A stretch of 64,000 nt of DNA from Ruminococcus flavefaciens (lineage in GTDB: Bacteria; Bacillota; Clostridia; Oscillospirales; Ruminococcaceae), in the NCBI GenBank assembly GCA_902777125.1, contig CACYSQ010000001.1:186001-250000 (forward strand). Reading direction: 5' to 3'. Below the pieces are notes generated by a model. It had not been told where the DNA came from, did not search any database, and worked only from the letters and a program-made list of their open reading frames with translations. Positions within the stretch are counted from its first letter, which is position 1. Each line of letters opens with the position of its first letter. Below are positions 14,812 through 24,117 of this stretch, piece by piece. Made by a program: the position numbers and the translations under genes.

Positions 14812-16131
14812 ATGTATAAAGTATTATTTATAACGTTTGGCTGCAAGGTCAATCACTATGAGACCGAGTGCCTGAAGGAGCTTTTCCGTCAACGCGGCTG
14901 GCTGACAGCCTCCGTGGACGACGTTCCGGACGCCGTTGTCATAAATTCGTGTACGGTCACTTCCTCCGGCGACAGCAGGGCTCTTGCTGCACTCAGGAAA
15001 GAGAGGGAAGCTCACCCCTCAGCGGTGATAGTCCTGACGGGCTGCTATCCGCAGTCGGAACCGGAGGGCGCGGCGAAGCTCGAGGCGGCGGATATCGTCT
15101 GCGGCACAAAGGACAGGGGACTTATCCCCGAGCTTGTGGAGGGCTTCATGGAGGAGCACAGCCGCAGGGTATGGCTGCCGGCACACGAAAGGGGAGAGCT
15201 GTTCGAGCCGATGAAGTGTACGCGGTTCGAGGACAATACCCGTGCGTTCGTGAAGATACAGGACGGCTGCGACCGCTACTGTTCGTACTGCATGATACCT
15301 TATGCGAGGGGACACTGCCGTTCAAAGCCGCTTGAAATGCTCCGTGAGGAGGTCCGGGAGATCGCCGGGAACGGCATAAAGGAGGTCGTGCTCTCCGGGA
15401 TAAATCTTGCCTTCTACGGTGCCGAGTGGGGACTTTCGCTTGCCGACGCAGCGGAGGCTTCTGCCGGAATACCGGGGATTGAGCGCATAAGGCTCGGCAG
15501 CCTCGAGCCGGAGATGATGACGGACGAGCAGCTTGAAAGGCTCGCCGCCCTGCCGGGATTTTGTCCGCAGTTCCACCTCTCCCTGCAAAGCGGCTGCACA
15601 AGGACGCTCAAAGCCATGAACCGCCGCTACACTGCCGACGAGTATTATGAGCTGACCCAAAGGATAAGGCGGTTCTTCCCGGACTGTACGTTCACCACGG
15701 ACATAATGGTAGGCTTTCCCGGCGAGACCGAGGAGGACTTCCGCGAATCGGCTGAGTTCGTCGGAAAGGTAGGCTTCTCGAAGGTACACGTTTTTCGCTA
15801 CTCGCGGCGTCCCGGCACTGTTGCCGACAAGATGCCCGGACAGATACCCGAAGCCGTCAAGACCTCACGCTGGAGGGAAATGACCGCTGCCGCTGATGCC
15901 GCAAGGGAAAAATACCTGAAAACGCTGGTGGGACGCGCTGTTCCGGTGCTTTTCGAGAGGGAGAACTGCCCGGAATTCCATCAGGGACACGCCCCGGATA
16001 TGACTCTTATAAAAATTTCTCGAAAAAATCCCGAAAAAAGTTTGCGTAATCGGATAATTAGTGTTATAATAGAAGTAGCCGGTCAAGATCACTGCTTCGG
16101 CAGACCTGCCGGTGAACTTGAATATGATTAA
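14812..16131 (+). CDS. mtaB: tRNA t6A37 methylthiotransferase
   Basis: This 439-residue radical-SAM enzyme converts t6A37 to ms2t6A37 in tRNAs that read ANN codons. It has the UPF0004 N-terminal domain (ITFGCKVNHYETE; NSCTVTSSGDS; TGCYPQ), which binds the auxiliary Fe-S cluster. The radical-SAM cluster is C153-x3-C157-x2-C160 in DGCDRYCSYCMIPYARG, and a short TRAM-like C-terminus ends GELEYD. The last 120 bases become AT-rich and contain the purL promoter. AGGTGA precedes the ATG; no convincing promoter is visible just upstream. Confidence 0.9.
   Translation: MYKVLFITFGCKVNHYETECLKELFRQRGWLTASVDDVPDAVVINSCTVTSSGDSRALAALRKEREAHPSAVIVLTGCYPQSEPEGAAKLEAADIVCGTKDRGLIPELVEGFMEEHSRRVWLPAHERGELFEPMKCTRFEDNTRAFVKIQDGCDRYCSYCMIPYARGHCRSKPLEMLREEVREIAGNGIKEVVLSGINLAFYGAEWGLSLADAAEASAGIPGIERIRLGSLEPEMMTDEQLERLAALPGFCPQFHLSLQSGCTRTLKAMNRRYTADEYYELTQRIRRFFPDCTFTTDIMVGFPGETEEDFRESAEFVGKVGFSKVHVFRYSRRPGTVADKMPGQIPEAVKTSRWREMTAAADAAREKYLKTLVGRAVPVLFERENCPEFHQGHAPDMTLIKISRKNPEKSLRNRIISVIIEVAGQDHCFGRPAGELEYD
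16042..16070 (+). promoter_or_regulatory. Promoter for purL, inside the 3' end of mtaB
   Basis: TTGCGT (16042-16047) and TATAAT (16065-16070), 17 bp apart, lie within the mtaB coding frame 79 bases before the purL start. Confidence 0.75.
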
Positions 16132-16148
16132 TTCGGAAGGAGATATTT

Positions 16149-19100
16149 ATGTCCGTATTCAGAATTTATGTTGAAAAGAAGCCTGAGTTCGCTGTAGAGG
16201 CACAGTCCGTTCTCGGCGACGTGAAAACTGCCCTCAGACTTAACCTCACAGGTCTCAGGATACTCAACCGCTATGACGCAGACAAGCTCAGCGAGGAGGA
16301 TTTCAAGGCTGCGATAAGCACCGTTTTCTCCGAGCCTGCCGTTGACCTCGTATACGAGGAGATGCCGCGCGTAGGTGAGACCGACAGGGTATTCGCCGTT
16401 GAGTACCTCCCCGGTCAGTTCGACCAGAGAGCCGACAGCTGCGAGCAGTGCATACAGATACTCCGTCAGGGCGAACGCTGCCGCGTAAGAAATGCGAGAG
16501 TATACATAGTTTCCGGACATCTTACCGATGAGGAATTCGACAAGCTCAAGCACTACATCATCAACCCCGTCGAGAGCCGTGAGGCTTCCCTCGAGACAGT
16601 GAAGTCGCTTGACTCAAATTATGAGATACCCACGACAGTCGAGGTGCTGGAGGGCTTTACAAAGCTCAACGCTATCGGTCTTCACGCCTTTGTGGACAAG
16701 TTCGGTCTTGCTATGGACTATGACGATATAAAGTTCTGTCAGGACTATTTCCGCAATGAGGAGCACCGTGATCCCACTATCACCGAGATCAGAATGATAG
16801 ACACCTACTGGTCAGACCACTGCCGCCACACAACCTTCCTCACAAACGTTGAGAAGGTCGATATAAAGACTCCCTACATCAAGGACACCTACGATATGTA
16901 CATCAACGTCCGCGAGGAGCTCGGCAGGAGCGACCGTCCCGTTACCCTTATGGATATCGGTACCCTTGCCGCAAAGAAGCTCAAGGCTGACGGACTTCTC
17001 CCTGACCTTGACGAGTCCGAGGAGATCAACGCTTGTTCCGTAAAGATAAAGGTGGACATCGACGGTCAGCTCGAGGACTGGATCCTCATGTTCAAGAACG
17101 AGACCCACAACCACCCGACTGAGATCGAGCCCTTCGGCGGCGCTGCGACCTGTCTCGGCGGTGCTATCCGTGACCCGCTCTCAGGACGTTCATATGTATA
17201 TCAGGCTATGCGTGTTACCGGTGCTGCAAATCCTCTCGTTCCGGTTGAGGACACTATCACCGGCAAGCTCCCGCAGAGAAAGATAACCGTCGGCGCTGCG
17301 AACGGCTACAGCTCATACGGCAACCAGATAGGTCTTGCAACAGGCCATGTTGCTGAGGTATACCACCCCGGCTACGTTGCAAAGCGTATGGAGATAGGTG
17401 CAGTTCTCGGTGCAGCTCCCGCTGAGAATATCAGACGCGAGAGACCTGTTCCGGGCGATGTTGTTATCCTCCTCGGAGGCAAGACCGGACGCGACGGCTG
17501 CGGCGGTGCAACAGGCTCCTCCAAGTCCCACACTCTCGAATCCCTCGAGCACTGCGGTGCTGAGGTGCAGAAGGGCAATCCGCCCGAGGAGAGAAAGCTC
17601 CAGAGACTTTTCCGCAATCCCGAGGTGACAAAGCTCATCAAGCGCTGCAACGACTTCGGTGCAGGCGGTGTTTCCGTTGCTATCGGCGAGCTCACAGACG
17701 GTCTTGTTATCAACCTCAATGCCGTTCCGAAGAAGTACGACGGTCTCGACGGCACTGAGATAGCTATTTCCGAGTCTCAGGAGAGAATGGCTGTTGTAGT
17801 TGCTCCCGAGGACGTTGACAAGTTCATGGAGGAGGCTGCCCGCGAGAACCTCGAGGCTACCCTCGTTGCGGACGTTGTCGAGGAGCCGCGCCTCAAGATG
17901 AACTGGAACGGCAATACTATCGTTGACCTTTCACGCGAATTCCTCAATTCAAACGGTGCTCCCAAGTATACCGACATCGAGGTCGAGGCTCCTGCCGGAA
18001 GTCCCGAGGACGAGCCCGGAGACAGTGCCGAGAGCTGGGTAGAGCTCATGGCTAACCTCAATGTATGCTCGCAGAAGGGTCTCGTTGAGAAGTTCGACTC
18101 CACTATCGGCGCAGGAACAGTCCTCATGCCCTACGGCGGCGTGTACCAGATGACGCCCTCACAGGCTATGGCTGCCAAGATACCGGTGCTCACAGGCGAG
18201 ACCAACACCTGCTCGCTCATGGGCTGGGGCTACAACCCGGATATTTCCGAGAAATCGCCTTACCACGGCGCAATGCTCGCAGTTATCGAGTCCATTGCAA
18301 AGGTAGTTGCAGCCGGCGGTACTTATAAGAAGTGCTGGCTCACATTCCAGGAATACTTTGAGCGCACACAGAACGATCCCAAGCGCTGGGGCAAGCCTAT
18401 GGCTGCACTTCTCGGCGCATTCAAGGCTCAGCTCGAAATGGGCTGCGGCTCTATCGGCGGAAAGGACTCCATGTCCGGTACCTTCGAGAACATTGACGTT
18501 CCGCCTACGCTCGTTTCTTTCGCAGTTTCAACAGCTAAGGCTGACAAGATAGTTTCTACCGAATTCAAGGACGGCAATTCCGAAGTCATTCTCATCACAC
18601 CTGTTTATGACGAGAACGGTCTCCCCGTATTTGAGAGCATAAGAGCCTGCTTCGACAAGGTCGAGAAGCTCATCGCTGACGGCAGGGTCAATGCTGCATG
18701 GACTCTCGGCTACGGCGGCGTGGCTGAGGGTATCGCAAAGATGTGCTTCGGCAACAAGCTCGGCTTCGAGTTCACATCGAGACTTTCCGGAAAGCAGCTC
18801 TTCAAGCCCTGCTACGGCGGCTTCATCATCGAGCTCATCGGCAATGCTGAGGAGGGCGAAAACGTCATCGGACGCACTCTCCCTGACTACAAGATCGTCA
18901 CTATGGATTATACCGTCAGCCTCGACAACCTCCAGAGAGTATGGGAGGGCAAGCTCGAGCCGGTATTCCCGTGCCGCATAAAGACCACTGACGCAACTCC
19001 CGAGACCTACTCCAATGCGGACAGGCTCCACCTCACGGCCTCTATCAAGGCTGCTCAGCCGAGAGTCCTTATCCCTGTATTCCCGGGAACAAACTGCGAA

Positions 19101-19853
19101 TACGATACAGTCCGCGCATTCGAGAGAGCCGGCGCTAAGACCGAGACGGTCGTTATCCGCAACCTCTCCGCAGGCGATATCGAGGAGTCCGTAAGCTACT
19201 TCGAGAGAGCTATCCGCCACTCGCAGATAATCATGATACCCGGCGGCTTCTCAGGCGGTGACGAGCCGGAGGGAAGCGGTAAGTTCATCACAGCATTCTT
19301 CCGCAATCCCAAGATCAAGGACGCCGTTCACGACCTCCTCAAGAACCGCGACGGTCTCATGCTCGGTATCTGCAACGGCTTCCAGGCACTCATCAAGCTT
19401 GGTCTCGTACCGTTTGGCGAGATAATTGATATGCGCGATGATTCGCCCACGCTGACCTTCAATACTATCGCAAGACACCAGTCCATGATGGTAAATACCC
19501 GTATCGCTTCCAACAAGAGCCCGTGGCTCTACGGCTGCGAGGTCGGCGATATCCACACTATCCCGATATCACACGGCGAGGGACGCTTTGTGGCTCCCGC
19601 AAGCCTTATCCAGCAGATGGCTAAGAACGGTCAGATCGCTACACAGTACGTTGACCTCACCGGCGCACCTTCAATGGATATCCGCTACAATCCCAATACC
19701 TCCGTTGAGGCTATCGAGGGCATCACTTCGCCCGACGGACGAGTTCTCGGCAAAATGGGTCACTCCGAGCGTATCGGCAGCTTCATTGCCAAGAATGTTC
19801 CCGGCGCAAAGGACCAGAAGATATTCGAGTCTGGCGTTGCATACTTCAAGTAA
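16149..19853 (+). CDS. purL: Phosphoribosylformylglycinamidine synthase, single-chain
   Basis: This 1234-residue enzyme converts FGAR, glutamine and ATP to FGAM in purine synthesis. It combines the synthetase domains (the ETHNHPTEIEPFGGAAT segment, GDVVILLGGKTGRDG and an AIGELTDG-type segment) with a C-terminal class I glutaminase (FPGTNCEYD, nucleophile Cys1075 in GICNGFQ, and the SHGEGRF His/Glu pair). Firmicutes with the short PurL also need PurS and PurQ; the long form here makes them unnecessary. AAGGAG lies ahead of the ATG. No other pur gene is adjacent, and I see no purine riboswitch in the 18-base gap after mtaB. Confidence 0.96.
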   Translation: MSVFRIYVEKKPEFAVEAQSVLGDVKTALRLNLTGLRILNRYDADKLSEEDFKAAISTVFSEPAVDLVYEEMPRVGETDRVFAVEYLPGQFDQRADSCEQCIQILRQGERCRVRNARVYIVSGHLTDEEFDKLKHYIINPVESREASLETVKSLDSNYEIPTTVEVLEGFTKLNAIGLHAFVDKFGLAMDYDDIKFCQDYFRNEEHRDPTITEIRMIDTYWSDHCRHTTFLTNVEKVDIKTPYIKDTYDMYINVREELGRSDRPVTLMDIGTLAAKKLKADGLLPDLDESEEINACSVKIKVDIDGQLEDWILMFKNETHNHPTEIEPFGGAATCLGGAIRDPLSGRSYVYQAMRVTGAANPLVPVEDTITGKLPQRKITVGAANGYSSYGNQIGLATGHVAEVYHPGYVAKRMEIGAVLGAAPAENIRRERPVPGDVVILLGGKTGRDGCGGATGSSKSHTLESLEHCGAEVQKGNPPEERKLQRLFRNPEVTKLIKRCNDFGAGGVSVAIGELTDGLVINLNAVPKKYDGLDGTEIAISESQERMAVVVAPEDVDKFMEEAARENLEATLVADVVEEPRLKMNWNGNTIVDLSREFLNSNGAPKYTDIEVEAPAGSPEDEPGDSAESWVELMANLNVCSQKGLVEKFDSTIGAGTVLMPYGGVYQMTPSQAMAAKIPVLTGETNTCSLMGWGYNPDISEKSPYHGAMLAVIESIAKVVAAGGTYKKCWLTFQEYFERTQNDPKRWGKPMAALLGAFKAQLEMGCGSIGGKDSMSGTFENIDVPPTLVSFAVSTAKADKIVSTEFKDGNSEVILITPVYDENGLPVFESIRACFDKVEKLIADGRVNAAWTLGYGGVAEGIAKMCFGNKLGFEFTSRLSGKQLFKPCYGGFIIELIGNAEEGENVIGRTLPDYKIVTMDYTVSLDNLQRVWEGKLEPVFPCRIKTTDATPETYSNADRLHLTASIKAAQPRVLIPVFPGTNCEYDTVRAFERAGAKTETVVIRNLSAGDIEESVSYFERAIRHSQIIMIPGGFSGGDEPEGSGKFITAFFRNPKIKDAVHDLLKNRDGLMLGICNGFQALIKLGLVPFGEIIDMRDDSPTLTFNTIARHQSMMVNTRIASNKSPWLYGCEVGDIHTIPISHGEGRFVAPASLIQQMAKNGQIATQYVDLTGAPSMDIRYNPNTSVEAIEGITSPDGRVLGKMGHSERIGSFIAKNVPGAKDQKIFESGVAYFK

Positions 19854-19863
19854 TACAACAAAG

Positions 19864-19893
19864 CAAGGGTACGGTTAAACGTACCCTTGTTTA
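19864..19893 (+). terminator. Terminator after purL
   Basis: A 10-bp stem CAAGGGTACG/CGTACCCTTG with loop GTTAAA, followed by TTTATT. Confidence 0.88.
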
Positions 19894-19979
19894 TTGCTAT
19901 TAAACTGCCGTTCACAAAAAATTTACAACTAAAAATCGCTGTTATGCGCTTTTTATTATGCAAATGCCATAAAATCCGC

Positions 19980-20008
19980 TTGACTATGCTGGTGGATTGG
20001 TGTATAAT
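19980..20008 (+). promoter_or_regulatory. Promoter for glgA
   Basis: TTGACT (19980-19985) and TATAAT (20003-20008), 17 bp apart, 68 bases before the ATG. Confidence 0.85.
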
Positions 20009-20076
20009 GATATGTATAGGGACATACTGTACACTATACGCAAACAACAATATCAAATGAACGGAGTTGAACTGCT

Positions 20077-21531
20077 ATGAAAAACATTCTTTTTGCTGCC
20101 TCAGAGAGCGTACCCTTTATCAAGACCGGCGGACTTGCCGATGTTGTCGGAGCTCTTCCCCAGTACCTTAACAAGAAAGAATTCGACGTAAGAGTCATTA
20201 TGCCATATTACACCTGCATTCCCGATAAATACAGGAACGAATTCAAGTACGTCACCCATTTCTACATGGACTACGGCATGAGACCGGACAGCTTCCATGT
20301 CGGCATCATGGAGTACGAATACTGCGGTATCACGTTCTATTTCGTGGACAATGAATACTACTTCAAGTGCGACAGTCCGTATTCCTCCGACCTCAAGTGG
20401 GATATCGAGCGCTTCACCTTCTTCTGCAAGGCTGTGCTCGCGATACTTCCGGTAGTCGGCTTCCGTCCGGACATCATACACTGTCACGACTGGCAGGCAT
20501 CGCTGATACCGGTGTTCCTGCACACTGCCTTTGCGACAAATCCGTTCTACAGTGCCACAAAGACCGTCATGACTATCCATAACCTCAAATTCCAGGGCGT
20601 ATGGAACATCGACACATTCAAATACAACACGGCTCTGCCGGATTATATGTTCACCTCCGACAAGCTCGAATTCCACAAGGACGCCAATATGCTCAAGGGC
20701 GGACTTGTCTACGCGGACTATATCACGACCGTTTCCGAGACCTATGCCGAGGAGATAAAGTACCCGTTCTTCGGCGAACAGCTCGACGGACTGCTCAGGG
20801 CACGTTCGGCTTCACTTCGCGGAATAGTCAACGGTATCGACTACAAGGTGTTCGACCCGTCGAACGACAAGAAGATATTCGCTGAGTACAACGAAAAGAA
20901 CGTCAAGGAGCAGAAAGCGATAAATAAGGAGAAGCTCCAGGAACAGCTCGGACTGCCGGTTGACAGGAGCAAGTATATGATAGCGATAATCTCGCGTCTT
21001 ACCGACCAGAAAGGACTTGACCTCGTAAATTACGCTATAGAGCGTATCTGCGACGAGTTCACGCAGTTCGTCATCATCGGTACGGGCGACCCGCGCTATG
21101 AGAATATGTTCAAGCACTATCAGTGGAAGTACCCGGAGAGAGTTTCCGCTAATATCCTCTATTCGGACGAGCTCGCGCACAAGCTCTACGCGGCAGCCGA
21201 TACAATGCTGATGCCCTCGCTGTTCGAGCCCTGCGGACTCACACAGCTCATTGCCCTCAGATACGGAACTGTTCCGATCGTCCGTGAGACCGGCGGTCTT
21301 AAAGACACCGTTCAGCCTTACAACGAATTTGACGGCACAGGCACAGGCTTCTCGTTCGCGAACTACAACGGCGACGAAATGCTCGGTGCTATCAATTACT
21401 CCAAGCATATTTACTATAATCACCGCGACCAGTGGGACAAAATGGTTGTCCGCGATATGAAGGCTGACTTCTCATGGAACAGCTCTGCCCGTCAGTACGA
21501 ATGTATGTACGACTGGATGATCAACTGGTAA
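20077..21531 (+). CDS. glgA: Glycogen synthase (ADP-glucose type, GT5)
   Basis: This 484-residue GT5 enzyme extends alpha-1,4-glucan from ADP-glucose. It has KTGGLADVVGALP at residues 16-28 (nucleotide-sugar binding), HDWQASLIPVFLH in the middle and the C-terminal PSLFEPCGLTQLIALRYG motif with the conserved Glu. The length is typical. It has its own promoter and is not next to other glg genes. The stop codon is followed after one base by an inverted copy of the interspersed repeat, and no ordinary terminator is seen. Confidence 0.95.
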   Translation: MKNILFAASESVPFIKTGGLADVVGALPQYLNKKEFDVRVIMPYYTCIPDKYRNEFKYVTHFYMDYGMRPDSFHVGIMEYEYCGITFYFVDNEYYFKCDSPYSSDLKWDIERFTFFCKAVLAILPVVGFRPDIIHCHDWQASLIPVFLHTAFATNPFYSATKTVMTIHNLKFQGVWNIDTFKYNTALPDYMFTSDKLEFHKDANMLKGGLVYADYITTVSETYAEEIKYPFFGEQLDGLLRARSASLRGIVNGIDYKVFDPSNDKKIFAEYNEKNVKEQKAINKEKLQEQLGLPVDRSKYMIAIISRLTDQKGLDLVNYAIERICDEFTQFVIIGTGDPRYENMFKHYQWKYPERVSANILYSDELAHKLYAAADTMLMPSLFEPCGLTQLIALRYGTVPIVRETGGLKDTVQPYNEFDGTGTGFSFANYNGDEMLGAINYSKHIYYNHRDQWDKMVVRDMKADFSWNSSARQYECMYDWMINW

Positions 21532-21620
21532 GGCAGCCGAAAGCTGCGCCCTCCACGGGGACGCTCGTTTCACTCGCTGCGTCTTTCCGGAACGGAAGTC
21601 TGCTTTCGCACACGGCAGTA
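21532..21620 (-). repeat. Interspersed-repeat copy directly after glgA
   Basis: Read on the - strand, this matches the repeat at 13166-13263, from ACTGCCGTGTGCGAAAGCAG to the GGGCGCAGCTTTCGGCTGCC end. Its hairpin end abuts the glgA stop, so it may serve as the 3' end or terminator of glgA mRNA. The middle is more diverged than in the other copies. Confidence 0.75.
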
Positions 21621-21636
21621 AAACAGCGGTATAGTT

Positions 21637-22170
21637 ATGAAAAGAAGAATAAAAAAGTATAAAACGAACCGTTCCCTGTTCATTTGGACAATTGCGAGCG
21701 TTATTCTCGCCGCTGTATTTCTCGGAGCTTACTTTTCGTTCGATTTCATAACGGACGATGTGGATAAGACCTCCAGCGGCATCGGGAAAATAATTCTTCT
21801 CCCGGTTTGGACGATCATGTCGTTCTTGTCGATAGCGTCACTTTTCATCGGCATACTGTCCGCAGTAAGCGGTATCGTGTGCTTTGTAATGGTATACCCG
21901 TACCTCGGATGTCTGCGAGAGATACGAACTGCCCGCAGGGAAAACGGCGGAAAGATACCGAAGGAAATGCTGGCGGAAATGCTCAGCTCCGGCGAGCTCG
22001 ACGAAAACGAGTATCAGCGCGAGCTGGAAAAATATGAACCGGTCGAGGAGGAACAGCCTGAGTGTCCGAAAGGGAAGCGGCTTCTCACGGTGCTCGGCGG
22101 ACTTGTCATCGGGGCTGTGATGCTCGGCATACCGGCGCTTATGGTATATATCCTCGGCAAGCTGCACTAA
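21637..22170 (+). CDS. Membrane protein with three TM segments, function unknown
   Basis: This 177-residue protein has a basic N-terminus and TM segments near 13-35, 50-88 (long, perhaps two) and 150-172. An acidic cytoplasmic stretch at 95-145 is charged and probably helical (EMLSSGELDENEYQRELEKY resembles the short SHOCT-type helical pattern). I do not recognise the family. The ribosome-binding site is weak. It is followed closely by the HAD gene, so the two may be co-transcribed. Confidence 0.65.
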   Translation: MKRRIKKYKTNRSLFIWTIASVILAAVFLGAYFSFDFITDDVDKTSSGIGKIILLPVWTIMSFLSIASLFIGILSAVSGIVCFVMVYPYLGCLREIRTARRENGGKIPKEMLAEMLSSGELDENEYQRELEKYEPVEEEQPECPKGKRLLTVLGGLVIGAVMLGIPALMVYILGKLH

Positions 22171-22196
22171 AAAATATTGACTAAAGGTAAACTCAC

Positions 22197-22853
22197 ATGA
22201 ATGAACTAAAAGGCGCGATTTTTGATATGGACGGTCTGCTGATCGACACCGAAAAGCTCTATCTGCGGTACTGGAAACAGGCTGCCGCGGATTTCGGCTA
22301 CGATATGCGCGATGAGCACGTTTTTGCGATACGCAGCCTCGCAAGGAAATACTCCATACCCAAGCTCAAGGGCTTTTTCGGGGAGGACTTTCCGACCGAG
22401 GAGGTCCGGAAGCGCCGTACAGAGCTTATAAACGCTCACATCGAGGCTAACGGCATAGAGCTGAAAAAGGGACTTTTCGAGCTGCTGGACTATCTTCACG
22501 GAAAGGGGATAAGGCTTGCGGTGGCGACTGCAACTCCCCGTGAGCGCACGATGCTCTACCTGCAAAAGATAGGCGCTGCCGACCGTTTTGACGCTGTGAT
22601 ATGCGGAGATATGGTCACAAGCGGAAAGCCTGACCCTGAGATATACCTCACTGCGGCGAAATGCCTTGGACTTCCGCCGGAGGAATGTGCAGCCTTTGAG
22701 GACTCGCCGAACGGTCTCAAAGCCGCAAGGGCAGCAGGCTGCCGGGTCGTTATGATACCCGATATGACCCAGCCCGAGCCGGAGGACAGACCGTATTACG
22801 ATGCGGTATACCGTGATCTCGGTGAAGCGATAGCTTTTTTTGAAGGGAGCTGA
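22197..22853 (+). CDS. HAD family hydrolase, beta-phosphoglucomutase-like
   Basis: This 218-residue protein has HAD motif I FDMDGLLIDTE (residues 9-19, nucleophile Asp and general acid Asp), motif II in AVATATP, motif III Lys in SGKPDP and motif IV in AFEDSPNG. It has the helical C1 cap of the PGMB/phosphatase group. The substrate is probably a small sugar phosphate but cannot be assigned. Its stop is one base before the next ATG, so the downstream gene is translationally linked. Confidence 0.85.
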   Translation: MNELKGAIFDMDGLLIDTEKLYLRYWKQAAADFGYDMRDEHVFAIRSLARKYSIPKLKGFFGEDFPTEEVRKRRTELINAHIEANGIELKKGLFELLDYLHGKGIRLAVATATPRERTMLYLQKIGAADRFDAVICGDMVTSGKPDPEIYLTAAKCLGLPPEECAAFEDSPNGLKAARAAGCRVVMIPDMTQPEPEDRPYYDAVYRDLGEAIAFFEGS

Positions 22854-22854
22854 T

Positions 22855-23112
22855 ATGATGCCCAGTGTTTCTGAGGTGTTTGAGATACCAAAGTTTTACT
22901 ATTTTGAAAGCGGGAACGACTATTCCGGAAGCAAGGGCGATTTTGCCTACAAGATCGCGAACGGCGAACAGCTCCATGCTATGACATGGCACGGCAGACT
23001 TTGCTCTGCAAAGGCTCAGATCGAGCATGAGAAGGACTTCGACCGCTCACAGGAGGGCTTCGATGCCATGATAAAGTGGCTCGAGGACGTCTATGCCGGA
23101 AAAGCCGAATGA
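22855..23112 (+). CDS. Small protein of unknown function
   Basis: This 85-residue acidic soluble protein has no TM segment or recognised motif. It has an aromatic-rich start (IPKFYYFESGND) and ends in a helical segment (FDAMIKWLEDVYAG). AGGGAG inside the end of the HAD gene serves its ATG, so it is expressed with that gene. Confidence 0.7.
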   Translation: MMPSVSEVFEIPKFYYFESGNDYSGSKGDFAYKIANGEQLHAMTWHGRLCSAKAQIEHEKDFDRSQEGFDAMIKWLEDVYAGKAE

Positions 23113-23142
23113 TATGCTTTTCATCATCTTCCTTAATAATAA

Positions 23143-23180
23143 GAAGCAGCCATAGAGGGTAAGACCTTTATGGCTGCTTC
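23143..23180. terminator. Bidirectional terminator
   Basis: A 12-bp stem GAAGCAGCCATA/TATGGCTGCTTC with an inner GGTAAGACC hairpin separates the convergent small genes. No long T-run is present on the + side. Confidence 0.65.
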
Positions 23181-23183
23181 GCG

Positions 23184-23351
23184 TTATTCTGCGGAATAGG
23201 GGAGGATATCGCCGTATGAGCTGCGCTGGTGCTCGTCCTCCGCAGGAGTGGGGATAAGTCCGGTCATATCGCCCCATGAGGCGGACGGACATTCATATCC
23301 CTCGTCCGGACGCGGCTCAGGCACGGGTATCTCCTTGTGCTTCTTTTTCAT
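23184..23351 (-). CDS. 55-residue hypothetical protein
   Basis: This short frame begins MKKKHKEIPVPEPRPDEGYE and ends DILPYSAE. It is preceded by a strong GGAGGTGATATT ribosome-binding site, which is the main support. It is basic at the start, then Pro/Asp/Glu-rich, with no TM segment. No family is recognised. It lies opposite the HD-domain gene. Confidence 0.6.
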   Translation of the reverse strand: MKKKHKEIPVPEPRPDEGYECPSASWGDMTGLIPTPAEDEHQRSSYGDILPYSAE

Positions 23352-23434
23352 AATATCACCTCCGGGAATAGTTTTTCCCTAAGGAGCCAGATTATCCCTC
23401 AAAATGAAAAATTCGTGAAAACCGCGGAATACCA

Positions 23435-23463
23435 TTGAATAATCCGCGGAGGCGTGGTATAAT
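23435..23463 (+). promoter_or_regulatory. Promoter for the HD-domain gene
   Basis: TTGAAT (23435-23440) and TATAAT (23458-23463), 17 bp apart, 21 bases before the ATG. Confidence 0.8.
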
Positions 23464-23484
23464 ACAACTAAAGGAGTGATATTC

Positions 23485-23991
23485 ATGCTTAGAGCGATAT
23501 GCTCCCGCAAGGAGCTCGAAAAGACCGGATATTACCCGCTTGTCAGCGATATCATAGACTGCGGACAGCTCGGTGAGCTGAAAAATATTACGCACCATAT
23601 CTCCACCACACGCTTTCAGCACTGCCTGAACGTGTCGTACTACAGCTATCTCGTCTGCCGGAAGCTCCATCTCAATGCGCGTTCTGCCGCAAGGGCAGGG
23701 CTTCTGCACGACCTTTTCTACTACGACCGCCGGGAGTACAATTCCTCGCGCGGAAAAGGACAGCTCTCACACAGCGCTATGCACGCGAAGCTTGCCGCGG
23801 AGAATGCTGCCGGAGTTACCGAGATAACTCCGCTTGAAAGGGACATGATAGAGAAGCATATGTGGCCGGCGACACGGCATCTTCCGAGGTACAGGGAGAG
23901 CTACGTCATAACGGTCGTGGACAAGTATTGTGCTGTGCTGGAATTCTGCGTACCGAAGCTGAAAAAGCTGACATCGAGAACTAAGGGCTGA
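23485..23991 (+). CDS. HD-domain phosphohydrolase
   Basis: This 168-residue protein is a small HD-superfamily metal-dependent phosphohydrolase. The metal ligands fit His in TRFQHCLNV, the HD pair in AGLLHDLFYYD, a further His pair in LSHSAMHAKLA and Asp in VVDKYCAV. The YqeK-like or uncharacterised HDIG group is the closest type; the substrate is unknown. The start is the ATG after AAGGAGTG; a frame three codons longer begins inside that site. Confidence 0.82.
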   Translation: MLRAICSRKELEKTGYYPLVSDIIDCGQLGELKNITHHISTTRFQHCLNVSYYSYLVCRKLHLNARSAARAGLLHDLFYYDRREYNSSRGKGQLSHSAMHAKLAAENAAGVTEITPLERDMIEKHMWPATRHLPRYRESYVITVVDKYCAVLEFCVPKLKKLTSRTKG

Positions 23992-23999
23992 GTTGCTGA

Positions 24000-24024
24000 G
24001 GGGGGCGTGAAATGCTCCCCTTTT
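24000..24024 (+). terminator. Terminator after the HD-domain gene
   Basis: GGGGGGC/GCTCCCC stem (one G-T pair), 7-base loop, then TTTT. Confidence 0.75.
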
Positions 24025-24055
24025 ACATTTTTTGATATAGATTTGCAGTGGGGAC

Positions 24056-24084
24056 TTGAAAAATTCTCAGATACGTAGTAGAAT
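24056..24084 (+). promoter_or_regulatory. Promoter for the lipoprotein gene
   Basis: TTGAAA (24056-24061) and TAGAAT (24079-24084), 17 bp apart. Confidence 0.7.
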
Positions 24085-24117
24085 GTTATTATATTTTTAA
24101 TATAAAAGGAGAAAATC

